Positions 33,501 to 46,770 of a stretch of 64,000 nucleotides of DNA are shown here, piece by piece. Source of the DNA: Cardinalis cardinalis (Eukaryota > Chordata > Aves > Passeriformes > Cardinalidae). Positions within the stretch are counted from its first letter, which is position 1; each line of letters opens with the position of its first letter. The notes beneath the pieces are model-generated. The model did not search any database. It was not told where the DNA came from and worked only from the letters and a program-made list of their open reading frames with translations. The DNA lies in contig JACDOX010000161.1 of the NCBI GenBank assembly GCA_014549065.1, forward strand, positions 1,322,198-1,386,197, in the 5' to 3' direction. The translations under genes were made by a program, and so were the position numbers.

Positions 33501-36500
33501 AGAAAGAACATGGTAAACATACTGAATTATTAGTTTCCTTATTACAGTTACAGTATTTCAAATACATGGTTACAAAGCTAAGTAGATTTCTAAAGAGATA
33601 CTTAAAATTCAGATGGTAGGGCAGGGTAAAGGATATCTTTAGGACATAAAAGCATTATTTTATAACGAGACAGCCTTCTTTAAATGGGTTTCTAACTTTC
33701 CAAGTTTGTAAATGTTCCTTTCTCTCTCTTTTTTTNAANTTAAAGTATATGCCAGTCTTGGGGGTTTTTTATGTCAGCATTTTTTCCTTCCTTTGTGTTT
33801 ATAATGTAGTTCTTTTTTTGCTGCTTTATTATATCATCATTAGTGACAGTGATATCTGCTTACATATATTTTGCAATTACAATTATTTTTTCAGTACTTT
33901 TGTGGCGCTTACCTTTAGTTATTAAGCTCTGCAGTTCAGTATCCACAGTTTGGCTACTTGGTGTTTTTCCCCTGTTGTTGTTGGATGCTGGCTTGGATGT
34001 GGTTTAATATTTAACAATTTACCTGAGATAGTGGGGTATGACTAGTCTGCTAAGCTTCACACTGACATGGTTGTAGGGACTGCCTACAGGTGCCGAGATT
34101 GGCTTTCAGGGACTGCCTGATTTTTTTTTATTTGCCAACAGCCACTTTACTTTCATGTTTGCTAATCTCTAGCTTTCTCTCAGTATGCTTTAGCCTGCTT
34201 CATGACAATGTATACTGAATTGATACTTAAAAATATGTTTGGAAGAACATTCTTTTAGTCAGTTTGATGTAATTGGAAATAACTTGAATTGAGAAATTCA
34301 GAATCTGTTTCTTTTAACGGCTACATGAGAACAGGTAAATCTCCAGACTCTGTAGAAAATAACCACAGTTATTGAGGAATGGAATGCTTGAAGAGTATCT
34401 TAAATAAGATCTTGAGTCATTTGGGGGTTTTGGTGGAGGGGATATATTTGTTGTTGTTGTTTCAGTAAACTCAGGGGAGCAGTTGTATGGACCATGCATT
34501 TGGTCTGGTCTGATCGTGGTGGTAGTGAATTCTATCTTAAGAATAGGATTCTAGAATTATGGGAGAAACATTACCTTCATAAGTAATCTTACTAATGTGG
34601 AATTGTCTCCTAGAGCCAAGGGAATGTTTAGCTTGTACAATTCATCTAAATGGCCAGTTTACAAGCAAGTTATCTTCTGTAATAAAGGATGAAGAAATCT
34701 TAGGCTCCCCCTTAAGCTAATTATAGTGAGATTCTGGTCAAGTTTCTTCTACTAAAGTGTCAGAGAAGACAACCAGAGTGTCTCACCAGACTGAAGGCAT
34801 CAGGGCATGTTTTGTGTAAAAAAACCACTGATGTCTGCAAATCTAATTTCCTTCAGTAACATTAAAGTAAATATACTTACAGAAGAACATTTAAGGAAAA
34901 ATGGTGGATGGATGTTGCTTTGGATCTGTTCTCTTTGTCAAAGTCCCCTCCTTTTCTCTAATAAATTCTTGGACAGCACAGAAGTATGTTACAAGCTCTA
35001 ACAAAATGCTGACTGCAGAACTTAATTTAGATAATCAGTACCTACTTTTTAGTTATAAACCTGAGGTACTTTTGTAGCATGACATGCTTCTATTACTTCT
35101 CTAGCTGTATCTAGCTGTTGGTGTTGTCCAAGCACCCTGTCATCTTTGAGGTTATGATATCTAGGGTAACATATTACAGTGACCCTTTTTTTATAAAATC
35201 ATAAAAAGTAAACTAGCAATGGTGGTTATACACAGCAATTCTTTAGATTTATGGATTTGGTTAGAATGTGTTTCATTCTGGCATTTTGTTTTAGACTCTA
35301 CTAGATTTGTGGCTGTCAACTATTTCAGGCTAAATCCCAAAAATACAGGGGCTAATGCAGGTTTTTTGTTATTTGAGTGTTACCTGACACAGGTGAAAAA
35401 TTCAGTTTTGGCTTTGATAAAGATTTTGCAAACTTAAAAATTCTGGAAAACTAAAAAAGTTGTAGTTGGAAGAGTTTGAATTCATGAATGCATTCTGCTG
35501 ATATTTGCTGTTTTACCCCCAAACATCTGAGATTTTTGTCTTAAGAACACACTTCATATTTGTTACTGTTTTCATGGTTCCACTAAAAATCATCAGCCAC
35601 TAAGTAGTACAAAGCATTTTGGAAAGGATTAACCCTAGCATTTCCTTATATCACTACTGGAATCAATTTTGTGGCACTGTCTTTTACATCTAGGTAATGA
35701 TCTTAACATTTCCAATGACTACTAGGACAGTGCGCTAATTTCTTAAATTTGTACTCTTAGGAAAATAATTTTGGTTTGTTGGTTTTTTGGTTGGTTTTTT
35801 TTTTCTGATATGCCTGTCTGTCTTATTCAAAAGATAATTAGAAGTTTCAGAAAAACATACTAACAAAATAATTAGCTTGAAAAGGTAAGAAACAATAGAT
35901 GCTATCATTGAAGAAGAGGCATTTGCAACTTACTTTTCATTCCGAACATTCTATCCTATCCATTCACTCCTGACTGGATAGTCAGGCAGCAAATACTCAC
36001 AATCTTATCTACAGTGTTGTATGGATCCATTTAAAGGACCAAGCTGGAGGAAATGCTGCTTTCTTAATTCTGATGCCATGGAACAACTTGTTCTTTGATG
36101 CAGACTGGAACTGCCTCAGATAATTAGAAAGAAAAGCCATAATAATCAGCTCTTTTTCATGTCATTTTTTAGCCATTCTTCAGCAGATTTACAGAAATAT
36201 TGCTGAAAGAAATTAATCTGTAGAAATTTACATAGATCTCTAATATGTAGAATGTGTAAAGGTGACAAAGACACACAAAACTAGAACTCACTTGGAATCT
36301 GCTTAGAAGTTTGTTGGACATCTTTTGATATAGATTATAAATAAGAAATATTCTGCCATTTCAGAGTTAATTAAGTTCGTTTTTTTCCTCCAAGTTCCAC
36401 GTTTATGATCTAGCGTATGAAAATTGTATGAAAATGTATTGTTCTGTCACAAGTTTATTATAAAATATCTTTGCAGAGCATGTTTAGCAGCTCCATTATA

Positions 36501-36837
36501 CTAGCTAGTTAGTATGTGAAGGTTAGAATTTGACAGGGTTTGGAGTTAACAGATTTTAGCTTTGCTAATTTAAATGATGGATTAGAGGAAATACAGCTGT
36601 CTGCTTTGTTGTAGTGTGCGGTGTAGGTCAGATATATTGCTTCTGTGTAATTTTTTGGAGTTTGTGTTTGTATACTGTATTCAAACCTGTCAGTGTAACT
36701 TTTTTAAGGGTATGCCTGGAATTGGGGTTGACTAAGGAGAGTGTTAATCTATTTAAATAAGCTGGTTAGAGCCATAGGAGAGGGCCTGTGGTGTTTTCAA
36801 GGCTTCTCAGCCTGAAAGTGCCGCATAACCCTTTTAG

Positions 36838-36850
36838 GTTGCATAGCAAC
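36838..36850. promoter_or_regulatory. RFX-type X-box-like palindrome
   Basis: GTTGCATAGCAAC has the paired GTTGC...GCAAC half-sites bound by RFX factors. A further CTAGCAAC half-site lies 11 bp on (36857-36864). A candidate intronic enhancer element only; no conservation data are available. Confidence 0.3.
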
Positions 36851-37250
36851 AGGCTCCTAGCAACAATAATAGATTGAATTTCCAATAGTGACCAGGCCGG
36901 ATGTAATAATAAAGCAAGAGTACAAACAGTTGTCATGGTTTTCTTTTCACAGTAAACTAGTGTTGAATTTAGGGAGATTCTGTTTCTCAAAGTGGTGAAC
37001 CACTTTGGAAAATGAAAGTAATTTTGAAAATTGAGATACCAAAACCCTGACAAGGTGCTTAAAGTGAGTGACTTTGATGTTTGGTAGTTCAGAACATTGG
37101 GGAAAACAAAGAAACATTGAATTAGTTGTTAACAAAAAGGAGTTAATAAAAAAGAGTATTTAGTAACCCCTTTACATTGCTTTTAAATACCAGCTTCTTT
37201 TATAAATTGACCTCTACTGGATCTTCATAAAAACCCCTAGTTGTACTGAT

Positions 37251-37311
37251 ATACATATTGTTTAGAAAAGTTAGGAAATACATATTGTTTAGAAAAGTTA
37301 GGAAATACATT
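37251..37311. repeat. 27-bp perfect tandem duplication
   Basis: Units at 37251-37277 and 37278-37304 (ATACATATTGTTTAGAAAAG plus 7 bp) are identical, with a 7-bp partial third unit. A recent slippage or duplication event. Confidence 0.95.
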
Positions 37312-40300
37312 GTCAGTATACTGTTAAAAGGTAATGAATAAAACTGAGTAACAGATTTGTTTCATGGCATGAATCTGTCAGTATTTCAGGACCTGTTATG
37401 TGTGAAAGGTAGAAATATATGGATAAGCAAGTGACTTGGAATGAGACAGAAATAAGCTCATTAAATAGTAATAGTTGTAATTCTGGATGATTACATTTCA
37501 GTTTTAATATTTTGACCTGGCTAACAGTTAAAAATTGTAACACTGGTTGTTAAATAAAGACGTAGATTGACACTAGATTAACACCACTTTTCAGTTCCTA
37601 TATGTGGCTTTGGGATGGTGTTGAAGGGTCACTGTAGTATTGGCCAGTAACCTTAACAAAAAGGACAAATTAGTTATTTGTAATCTGCTATATTCCATTA
37701 ATATGGCACTCTTTGTTTTCTGAATAGATGAAAACTGCTCTAAGAGTATTAAACATTCATCTTTAGTTACTGATAACAGGGGCAACTCTGGGGGCTGTAC
37801 AGTATTGAAGAAAAGGACAATAGAGAACAAGAAGTTTGACAAAAAAATCTGTGTAGTCCATTGGGCTGTACATTTATCCTCCTACTGAATTACCACAAAA
37901 TGTAATGCATTTTGGCATGGCATGGCATTGAATGTTTAATCCTATTTTGTTTTAATTAGTGCTGTTGATATGCAAATTTATTTTCAGAATTTTGCATTTC
38001 ATGTAAACATATTATATTCTCATATTGTTTTATTGTAAGAACAATTACACTACAATTTAGTGTAAGAAGTCAAAATGATTGTCTTTTTGTTTAACGTCAG
38101 TAATTTGAAAACTGTAGTTTGGAATAATTTACCAGATATCAATTCTGAAGCAAACATCTCATATGCTTTCTGGTTTTTTTTTGTAGTGATGTCTTTCTAT
38201 TCTCAATACACTAACTATGTCTAAAATAACAAATACTAGCAGTAATGTTGATTTATGTAGTGTTAATGAAATGTTGTGGAAAATTACAAGATGTTTAAAA
38301 ATGCAGAGTTTTTTAAATGGGTAAAGAAACAGGCAGAAGTAGTGAAAGTTTCCAAGAAAAAAAGCTATATTAGCATTAAATATAATTCTTGTGTGGAGGA
38401 CTACAAGATCTAACTAATTTTTTGGACTTAACTGCTATTTATATGCTACTGGAGTAGGTATTATAGTCTTTCATAAATTTACCCATGTACAATATTCACT
38501 CTTTGATGGTATACTGTTATTTATGCCACATTTATGTGCCAAGAAGAGTGAAGAATGTCAATGAGATGTTTTTCTGCTTAATTAAGTACTTAACACCCAA
38601 CTTAATAGGTCTACATCACGTAAACATAGCTGTTATTCAGATATAAGTACAGAATGCTGTTTGTGTGTTGGACCTGAACTTGTGTGTTCAGTCTCTCTCT
38701 TTTTGATACACGCTTGAAGATCTTAAAGTTACTTGTTTTGGAAAGATAGGTGTAGGAAGCTACTGTGCAGAATTCCTGGGAATCAGACCTGCTTTTATCT
38801 AGAGAAGACAAAGATGGACAAAAATAATCTTTGATGGTGACCTTTTGAAGAGAGAGATGGAATTTTCAGGTTATGAGGTTTAAGCCTGTATATATAAGAT
38901 TTATGTATTTTTCTATTTCTGGAAAGTAATTCTTCAGAATGCTCACGTTTTACTTTTTTTTTGCAAGGGTTTCATTATTGGAAAATTCCAAGCTGCCTAA
39001 GATTTACGGGTTTTCTTAGGTATTTTCCTACGTTTCTGACAATTAAGAATCTAAGATTTCTGTGGTATTCTGAGAAAAAAATACTCTTTTGCCATTTTTC
39101 TTCCAAATGCATTTTATGTTGTAGTAAATAGGAGAGCATCTAAATAGTATTGCTAAATATTACATAGAGCTTTTCATTATACTTTCATGTACTAGTTCTT
39201 TGTGTTTCATTTGTCTCATATTTTTAATAGAATTTTTGACTATTCTGAAAATGCTGACTGTGATCATACAATCTTCAGTGTAGCCCTTGGGGCTACCTAT
39301 TTCGTATTAGTTATTGATGAGAAAGCTGTCATTAAGGTCTTCTCTTTTAAGAAATTTACAGATATATGTGTGAATTGCTCTTTCATGATTTAATTTTTGA
39401 AGCATACTAGAACAAAAAGCCCAGTGTTTGGAACTTGGGTAATTTCTAGGTCTTTCTAGAAGCAGAGAAATTTTCTGCTACAGACATGGAAGGTGCCAAC
39501 CTATAAAGCAAATCTTATTTAAATTTTCTCTTACTTGATCATGGAATATAACTACCAAGCCAAAATCAGTCAGTAACATCAAGTTATTCATGCCTTGAGA
39601 TAATATGCCATTCAGTTTTTAAATGAATATGAGAATAGTGGTGATACCACCTTCCAGTCATTTACCTCATTGAAATAAAATATATTAAGCCTCTAATCAT
39701 TAGATAAATAATACTGCAATTACTTGAAATCTCGGTAGCTAGGCCTGTTTTTTCCTTTTCTGTACTGTAGAAGAGAGTATCTTTTGAAGTTGAAGGTGTT
39801 TTGACGTAACAAATGTGACATTAAAATCAGTGTAATTCCTTTGAATAATTAATTGGCACGCCAGTGCTCTTGTAAAAGTGGCAAATGTAGGATGTATCTG
39901 TTGTTATTTCAAAACAGTATTATTTTATAACTAGTAATGCTCTCTGTAAAAACAGTGTTATAGGTTCAGACATATATCAGTTCTTTTTAGAAGTTTCAGT
40001 TCCTTAATGTGTTTAACTAGGTAATTTTATCAAAAGTTATTAACATGTCAATTGTGTCATGTATTTGAGTTTGGGGGAAGGTGGGAAGGGGATATTCCCA
40101 AATGTATTCTAGTACTATTCAGCTTTCTTTGATATTGTTGTTTTTAATATCTGAAACAAAACCATTGTAGTGTTGAAAAAATATCTTTTACCAGGTAATA
40201 ATGCCTTAATGTGGAGAGTTTGACTCCTGGCTTGTAATGTTAGTAACTTTTGGCTGCACACTACAGTTCTTTCCTACAATTTTCACTTCCATTCTGTATT

Positions 40301-40659
40301 TCTTTTTCAGTATGTGAGACAGATGGGTAATGAGAAAAGCAAGTAGTTTAATTTTGAGATGAATCAAAAAAATATCAAACTGTAGCTGTATGACTAAAAC
40401 CATTGTGATGTCACAGTCTTGCATACCCCGCAGTGAGTTTGATCACAAGGGAGCAGCTAATCACTGTGAAAAATATGTTGCTATCAATGCTCTCTCTTAG
40501 GGGATTATTTAAAAATAGAAATGTGTGGAAGGGAGAATGAGAGACTTGAAATGTCCAGACAGTAATTGAAAATGAGTTCTCTAGAAAATGAAATTTGGGG
40601 CAGATTTGGTAGAAAAGGACAAAGGCAAGGTACCCAAGGTACATTCTTCACCTTGGTTT

Positions 40660-40890
40660 TTATTGGTTAAGAACTTCCTTCAGGTGTTGCAGGTACCAGT
40701 GGAAAACTTGTGGATCATGGAAGGTTTTCCCTCTGTGGAGGAGTGTCAGGTTATGATGGTTTAAACAAACGTAACAAATTTTCATTGGTTCAGGGAAAAT
40801 TTTCATTGGTTCAGGGAAAATGCACACAGGAATGCTGAGGGAGGTCACCCATGCCACCAGGAGATCAGTCTTGATTGTTTGAAAGGTCAT
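40660..40890 (-). CDS. short open frame of unknown nature
   Basis: A 76-codon minus-strand frame from ATG at 40890 to TAA at 40660-40662. The stop overlaps an AATAAA poly(A)-type signal (CCAATAAAAACC). It contains a 21-bp in-frame tandem duplication (40779-40820) giving FPEPMKI twice. The C-terminal half is H-, C- and W-rich (VCLNHHN..., FHWYLQHLKE). I recognise no family. It may be a decayed repeat or a chance frame. Confidence 0.15.
   Translation of the reverse strand: MTFQTIKTDLLVAWVTSLSIPVCIFPEPMKIFPEPMKICYVCLNHHNLTLLHRGKTFHDPQVFHWYLQHLKEVLNQ
40779..40820. repeat. 21-bp perfect tandem duplication
   Basis: TTTTCATTGGTTCAGGGAAA plus A occurs twice in a row (40779-40799, 40800-40820). Confidence 0.95.
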
Positions 40891-42783
40891 GGTGGTCAGG
40901 GGATGTTCCAGGTGTGCGGCTGGGGATATGTGTTTTTGCTACATTTCTGATCCATGCTTCTTTCTGTAGACAATTACCACAGAAATGCAGTTGTTTTATA
41001 TATATTCTTACTGAAAATAACTACACATTCTTCCACATGTATTACTCCATTTTATTAAAACTTTTTTTTTTTTTTCCAAATTAATAGAGATCTATGTAGT
41101 GTTCACTTTTGCTTAGGATTGTATTTTCTTTTTTGGTAGAATACTGACTAAAACCAGATACTAGCACTAGATAATTAAGATATTCAGCTACCACTTTCAG
41201 AACATTTATTCTGAATGCAACATGATATGATTTAGTTAAAATGCTTTCAATGCTGTTTTGCTATCTGGTTTATTAAAGATGCTTTAGGATAGTATAGCCT
41301 CTACTAGTAAAAGACTAACGTAAGGAAGTAATTAAAGAATAGAATTGTTCATGGTGAGTTGGATTTCATTAATTTAGTCAATTAAATACCTTAATTAATT
41401 AAAAAAACTATTGAGCTAAATCTGAACTAAATGCCAGAGCATAGTGATAGTCTAGATGCTGAAGTAAGTTGCATAGAACTATTCGTTGCTTTTCATTAAT
41501 GCTGGTGTAATTAAAAAGATGCCATGTCAACATTCCTGTAGCTTTGTCACTGCATAACTTACTATGTGACCTGCTGTTCAGCAATGAGCTTACTCTTCAT
41601 TATCTGCTTTTAAACGGGAAATCTAATTTTTGCATATTATACAGTTGCTGTCAGTGTCTATTGTTCATCTGGGAATATTTGAATTAAAATTATTAGGTAT
41701 TTGGGAATTGATTTATTGGTCATAAACATTAGCCAGATCTTATATCTGTAGGAAATATCTCAGGACTCAATTGCTACAGTCAACAGTTTCAGTCCTACAA
41801 ATGTGTGAATAATTCATTTTGTTTTGTATATTGCCATTTCTTTACTACTGGAAGTTACTACTTCAGAGATCAGAAGATTGATGAAGATGATTGAATGGTT
41901 GGACAGGCAAAGAGCCATATCAAAGATCATGAAAAAGAGTGTGGGAAAACAGTACTGAATTTAAAGATTCTCAGCTCTTAGACAAGGATTTTCACTGCAT
42001 GGGCCAGGATGCCTGAGAGCTGTTTTGGTTTTTCTAACCTAGAGATTATGTAGGGAATGAAACATCTACTGGATATATTGAGAATTTTTTTTCCCTACGC
42101 TTAAGTCAGTGAAATACTTAGGACATGCAAAACAGTAAATGGCTATATGGAGATAGATGTTCATTTTGTATATATTATTAGAGTCTAGAGCTTAAGAGAC
42201 TCAGTTCTGCTGCTAGCTCTGAATTCAGCTTTCTAATAAGATCAATATAATCACTCATCTATCACCTATTACAGGGTTGAATTCTATACATTCTAAAAAG
42301 GGGTGAGAAAAGCAAGAGTATTACTACATTAGTTGCATTTTGAAGAAACTGGTTAGCATCACCTGAGATGTAATTATCACTTTGTACAGCACACACTTTC
42401 TGTAATGATTTTGCACTTTTTCAAATCAGTAAATCTACTCAAGCGGTGTAATAAGCCACCACAATTTGTACTAAAATGAAGTTAGTAAGCAGCCAAAGTA
42501 GAGTTTCCATGGACTAGAACTTCTAGGATTAGCTGCAGTTTAGCAACATTCTTAGTGTATTAAGGACATATTCATAACGGTATTTCAGAAGCTAACGTAA
42601 TTAAGGTAATTTTTGAAGTTTATGTTCATTCATTACTGTAACATAATAGAACTACATTGGTTTATCAGTTCATCTTCAATTATACTGTTGGAGTTTACCG
42701 AATAACATCTTCATTAACTGAATTTTTAAAAGTAAGTTTCATAAGCTCAGTCACTGTAGGGGAATTCTTAATGTAGTATGTTA

Positions 42784-42820
42784 ACTTGATGGTCAGATAA
42801 ATATGATCTGACCATCAAGT
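42784..42820. repeat. perfect 15-bp inverted repeat (hairpin)
   Basis: ACTTGATGGTCAGAT (42784-42798) is followed after 7 bases by its exact reverse complement (42806-42820). A further partial copy, GATCTGACCA, follows at 42823-42832. Confidence 0.95.
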
Positions 42821-43796
42821 CAGATCTGACCAATAGTATGGGAGAGATAACTACTCAAAGCATTTAAAATGACATGTGGGTAAGAAAGATCATGCTAGTG
42901 ATTATTTAATCTTCATTACATTTCATTAATTTCAGATGTTTCATGTTTTAAAGAAATTTCTGCATACTACAACAAGAAAGACTTTTAAAAAAGCAAAATT
43001 AAATAAATACCATATGGCTTCAAATTCTCTATAGCTATCAGTCAGTCTCTATCAGTAATCATAAGAAGGTGGGAAAAAAATTAGATAATGGATTTCTCTC
43101 AGGCATGCATTTGGAGTTAAAAACTATCAGGTGTGTGCAGTATTTCTAGTAGGTGCTTGTCATAAAAACAAGGATTGGTGTCTCAGCCTGTTTTCAAATA
43201 TCTCTACAGTAGCTAATTTTATTTTTATGCACTTGGTGTTTAAGGTTTCAGGGAGTTTAAAGACTTCAACTTCCATGCCATTAACTGTTTAAGTATGATT
43301 ATATAAGTAAATGTTTTGCTTTCTTTGTATTGCTTCTGTAGTTATATAATTTAGATACTATGGCAGTACTGGTGATGGGCATTTTAGTTAGGAAATGTTA
43401 CTTTGTTATGTCTGGGGTTTTCTTTGACCATGCTTGAAAACATGCAGACCCCTGTACTGATTATTGTTTTAGGCTGAACTGAAATACCACTATACCAATG
43501 GTATACTGGAACAAAAACTTGACAGCATTCACTGTAATTAAGATTTATCAGAAACCCTGGAGTGCATGAACAAGTTTTTTTAACTTAAGGGTAAGACAGA
43601 ACACATTTTGGGAAAGAGCTATTCTTACTAAACTGCATGTCTAATACTAGTTCTTGTAGAAAATATATGGGAAGTATTCTTATAACTACGCAGTTACAAC
43701 ATCATAATATACTATTTACCTAGCTTTCCACACTATAAAGAATGTGTAAGAAAGGCGTGTGAATAAATTGGTACCTTACCTCATTGTTACACCTCG

Positions 43797-43810
43797 TGTG
43801 TGTGTGTGTC
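43797..43810. repeat. short GT microsatellite
   Basis: GTGTGTGTGTGTGT; too short to be informative beyond possible length variation. Confidence 0.8.
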
Positions 43811-46564
43811 TTTTCTGTTACCCTTTGGGCTGATTTGTTTTTTTTTCTAAAATTATTTCTTCCTTTGTTTCCTGGAGAGGAACAGTTATATTTTTTCTTA
43901 CATGGATTTTTATGCAGTTGTTTTCTACTAGTTTTTGTTTTCTAAGCTGAAGTTGCACAAAATTCCTCCTAGTGTTTCAAATTCAGCATTAACTTTCCTA
44001 GGAACCTGATCACTTCAGTTTCTACTATCAATGACTGGAATTTCTCAGCATTCTAGTAACACGTTTTTTCTTCAGCTCACTTCGTGGGCACATGGTCAAT
44101 TTAAGAACAAAGATGTTAAAAATTACTAGGAGTTTCAATTTTCAGATTGACAATGTGGTCTTTTCCTCTACTTGGACGCCTTTTTTATGGACAGTTGACT
44201 GTTACAGCAGTTTCTAAATGGAAGATGTTTTTGGGAAATCAAATATTGTGCAGGGGAATCAATGTGTTTGTGATAGCAGACACGAAGAAGGGTGAAGCTA
44301 ACTGGTGACACCTTGAATACAGCATGGAGGATTGCATGTTGTAATAAGCATGTTATAATAAGAATATGCTGTAGATGGAGACAGAAAAGGATCAAGACAT
44401 TGACTACAAGAATAGGGAAGGAAAAGTTTGAGAACTATTGCAGCACAGATAGGTTTCTATAAAAGATAGTAATTTTCAGTTTTTCAAAAATACGTAGTAA
44501 AAACTAAGATCTCATGAAAGCTCTAGAGGCAATGACTTCTCTACATTAAACAGTTAGAAAAACGAGGACAGAAAGTATACTTTTCATTCTTTTCTTCCTG
44601 CCTGTCCACCACGCCTTCCTTTGCCCTTGCTTTCTCCCCTTTTCTGCTTTTTTCCCTTTCTTACACTTTGCCAGACAAGAAACTGACATAGAAGGACACA
44701 GTGCAAGAAGAGAGTTTTAAAGCTTCACTTCGTGTGAGTGTCCTTAAAATACTTACTTTAAAAAGACTTTAGGTTTCTCTTTGAAATATAAAATTAAATA
44801 AAAATTGCAGTATTTTCCATTTTTTTTGTGCAATATCCAGCCTTTTTAATCTAAAGGCCAAATAATGCCATATAACGTTTAAATTTATATATCACTATTC
44901 TTGCTGTGATTTTTAGATTAAATTTTTTGCACAGAGTGATTCTTTACAACAAAATTTTAGATACGACAAAAAATGAATATATTTTATATAGCATATGCAT
45001 ATTTAAAATAATGCAGGGAATTGTTTATTAAAAAGAAATTATTCTAGTTTTTAGGCCTGATGTGTTCACTCTTTTGTAGATACTTACTGTTTTGTAATAA
45101 CATCCCAGTTTCCAGAAAGGAGAAAGGGCAGGGGGAGTGAAGTTTGAATGTAAAATATACTTTAGCTTCTCCAAAGCTTATGTTGATATAAACAGTTCTA
45201 GGTCTTTATGGTTGCAATTGCAGTTAATTAGCTTTCTCTTCCTTAACAAACAAAGCAAATGGAGTCACAAGACACTTGTTGCCTTTTCTGTCACTCTAAT
45301 AATAATTTATGTATTTAACTTATGCAGGTTCTTCAGTTGTTTTTAGTGCTAACCTTCCTACATTACATGTAATGGAAGTGATAAGTAAAAGTTGCAAAAC
45401 ACATGTGTTGCAAGAGAAAGCATGATTGACACCTACATTCCTCTCTACAGAACAAAAAAAAAGCAAATGTGTGGTGGAGCCTAAAGAATGTCCCAAATGT
45501 ATAAGTCTTAACACTTCAGGTTTCAGAAGTTAGTTTTGAAAAACAATTGCTACTTTGGATTGCTTTTAGTATGGAAACAATTGTTTAAATATTACTTTGA
45601 AAACAGTGTTTTGTTTTACTGATTTTGGTTTTATTTTTTTTTAAATTTTGACAGCAGTATCAGTAATAGAAATTACAGAGAAAAGAAAATTTATCTTGTA
45701 TTTTGAAATAACATTTTACCCCATCTGAAATAAACCAATGTCACAACTGTCAAATCCCAATAGGTAAAGCGGAAGACACAGGAAAAGAAACTAGTATGCT
45801 AAAAACATAATGTGAAATAATGTAGGACTTGTGGTTATACTTTTCAGAGATGCTTATGAACTACAAAAATGTGTTTTTCTAAATTGAAGGCTTACCTCTA
45901 GAATCTGTCATGTCTGTTGAAGAGGGAAGAAGATCCAGAAATAAGGGTGTTAATCTGGAAACTTGCAGTCTGTTCCCTGTGTTGCAAATTCACTGTGTGT
46001 GGTCAAGAATTAATTGTTTAGGCCTATGTACCTGAAGGATTTCACGAATCTAATTCTTCTTAGCTGATCCTTAGTCAGAGTTTCTAAGTATTAGGGGTTT
46101 TTTTGGTTGTGATATTTTTTCTTTTTTTTCTCAAAAGTGTGAGAATTTTTTTTAACATACTGAGATTAAGCACCTTGAATTTGTTGTGGAATTTAGAAGG
46201 AAATGTCTAGGATTTAAGAGATACCAGTCTTGACTTGTCTTTTTAATTTTTTTAGTACTTTTTATATGGAGTATTTTTCAATCAGATTGAAGAGCTTTTA
46301 TCTGAGGAAAAGAATATATTAGTATAAAATTGACAATATCCTAATCATCAGAGAAGAAATGAGGCTAAATTGAGGGCTAAAATTGTTTAGCATCTATCAG
46401 TCTCCAGAAAAATGTTTTGGAACTCAAGTGTTTTTTTTCTTTTTCTTACCCATTTATTTCACAAAGATTGATCCTTATCATGTGTCAATGCAAGAATGTA
46501 AATTGCTAAAGTAATTTAAAAGGAGATTGATTTCCTGATGGCTTTTAGTCACTACTAACCACTA

Positions 46565-46770
46565 TCTACACAACAGTCCTTGCAGTTGTGTATCACCCAA
46601 AAGCTTGCTGAGATATGCACTGTGTTCCATCCTGTAGGTCATGAATGAAGACATTAAACAGTACTGTATGCACTATTGATCCTTGCAACTGGACTGGCCA
46701 CCTGCTGAACTTCATGCCACTCGTCACAACCCTCTCTTGTTAAATTCTGTTCAGGACTCCTTTGAAATGT
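46565..46770 (-). mobile_element. CR1 LINE fragment, old, minus strand
   Basis: Decayed CR1 on the minus strand from the polymerase/C-terminal region: AAAAGCTTGCTGAGATATGC, TGAATGAAGACATTAAACAGT and CCACTCGTCACAACCC are recognisable on the + strand. The end near 46770 is approximate. Confidence 0.7.

Larger units (their letters stand above)
30566..46564. other. presumed first intron, part 2; no gene recognised
   Basis: A 16-kb AT-rich stretch with very few repeats. It contains a 27-bp tandem duplication (37251-37304), an RFX-like palindrome (36838-36850), a 76-codon minus-strand frame with a 21-bp duplication (40660-40890), a perfect hairpin (42784-42820), a short GT run (43797-43810) and Ns at 33736 and 33739. 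No exon with coding-like content was found. Confidence 0.45.
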
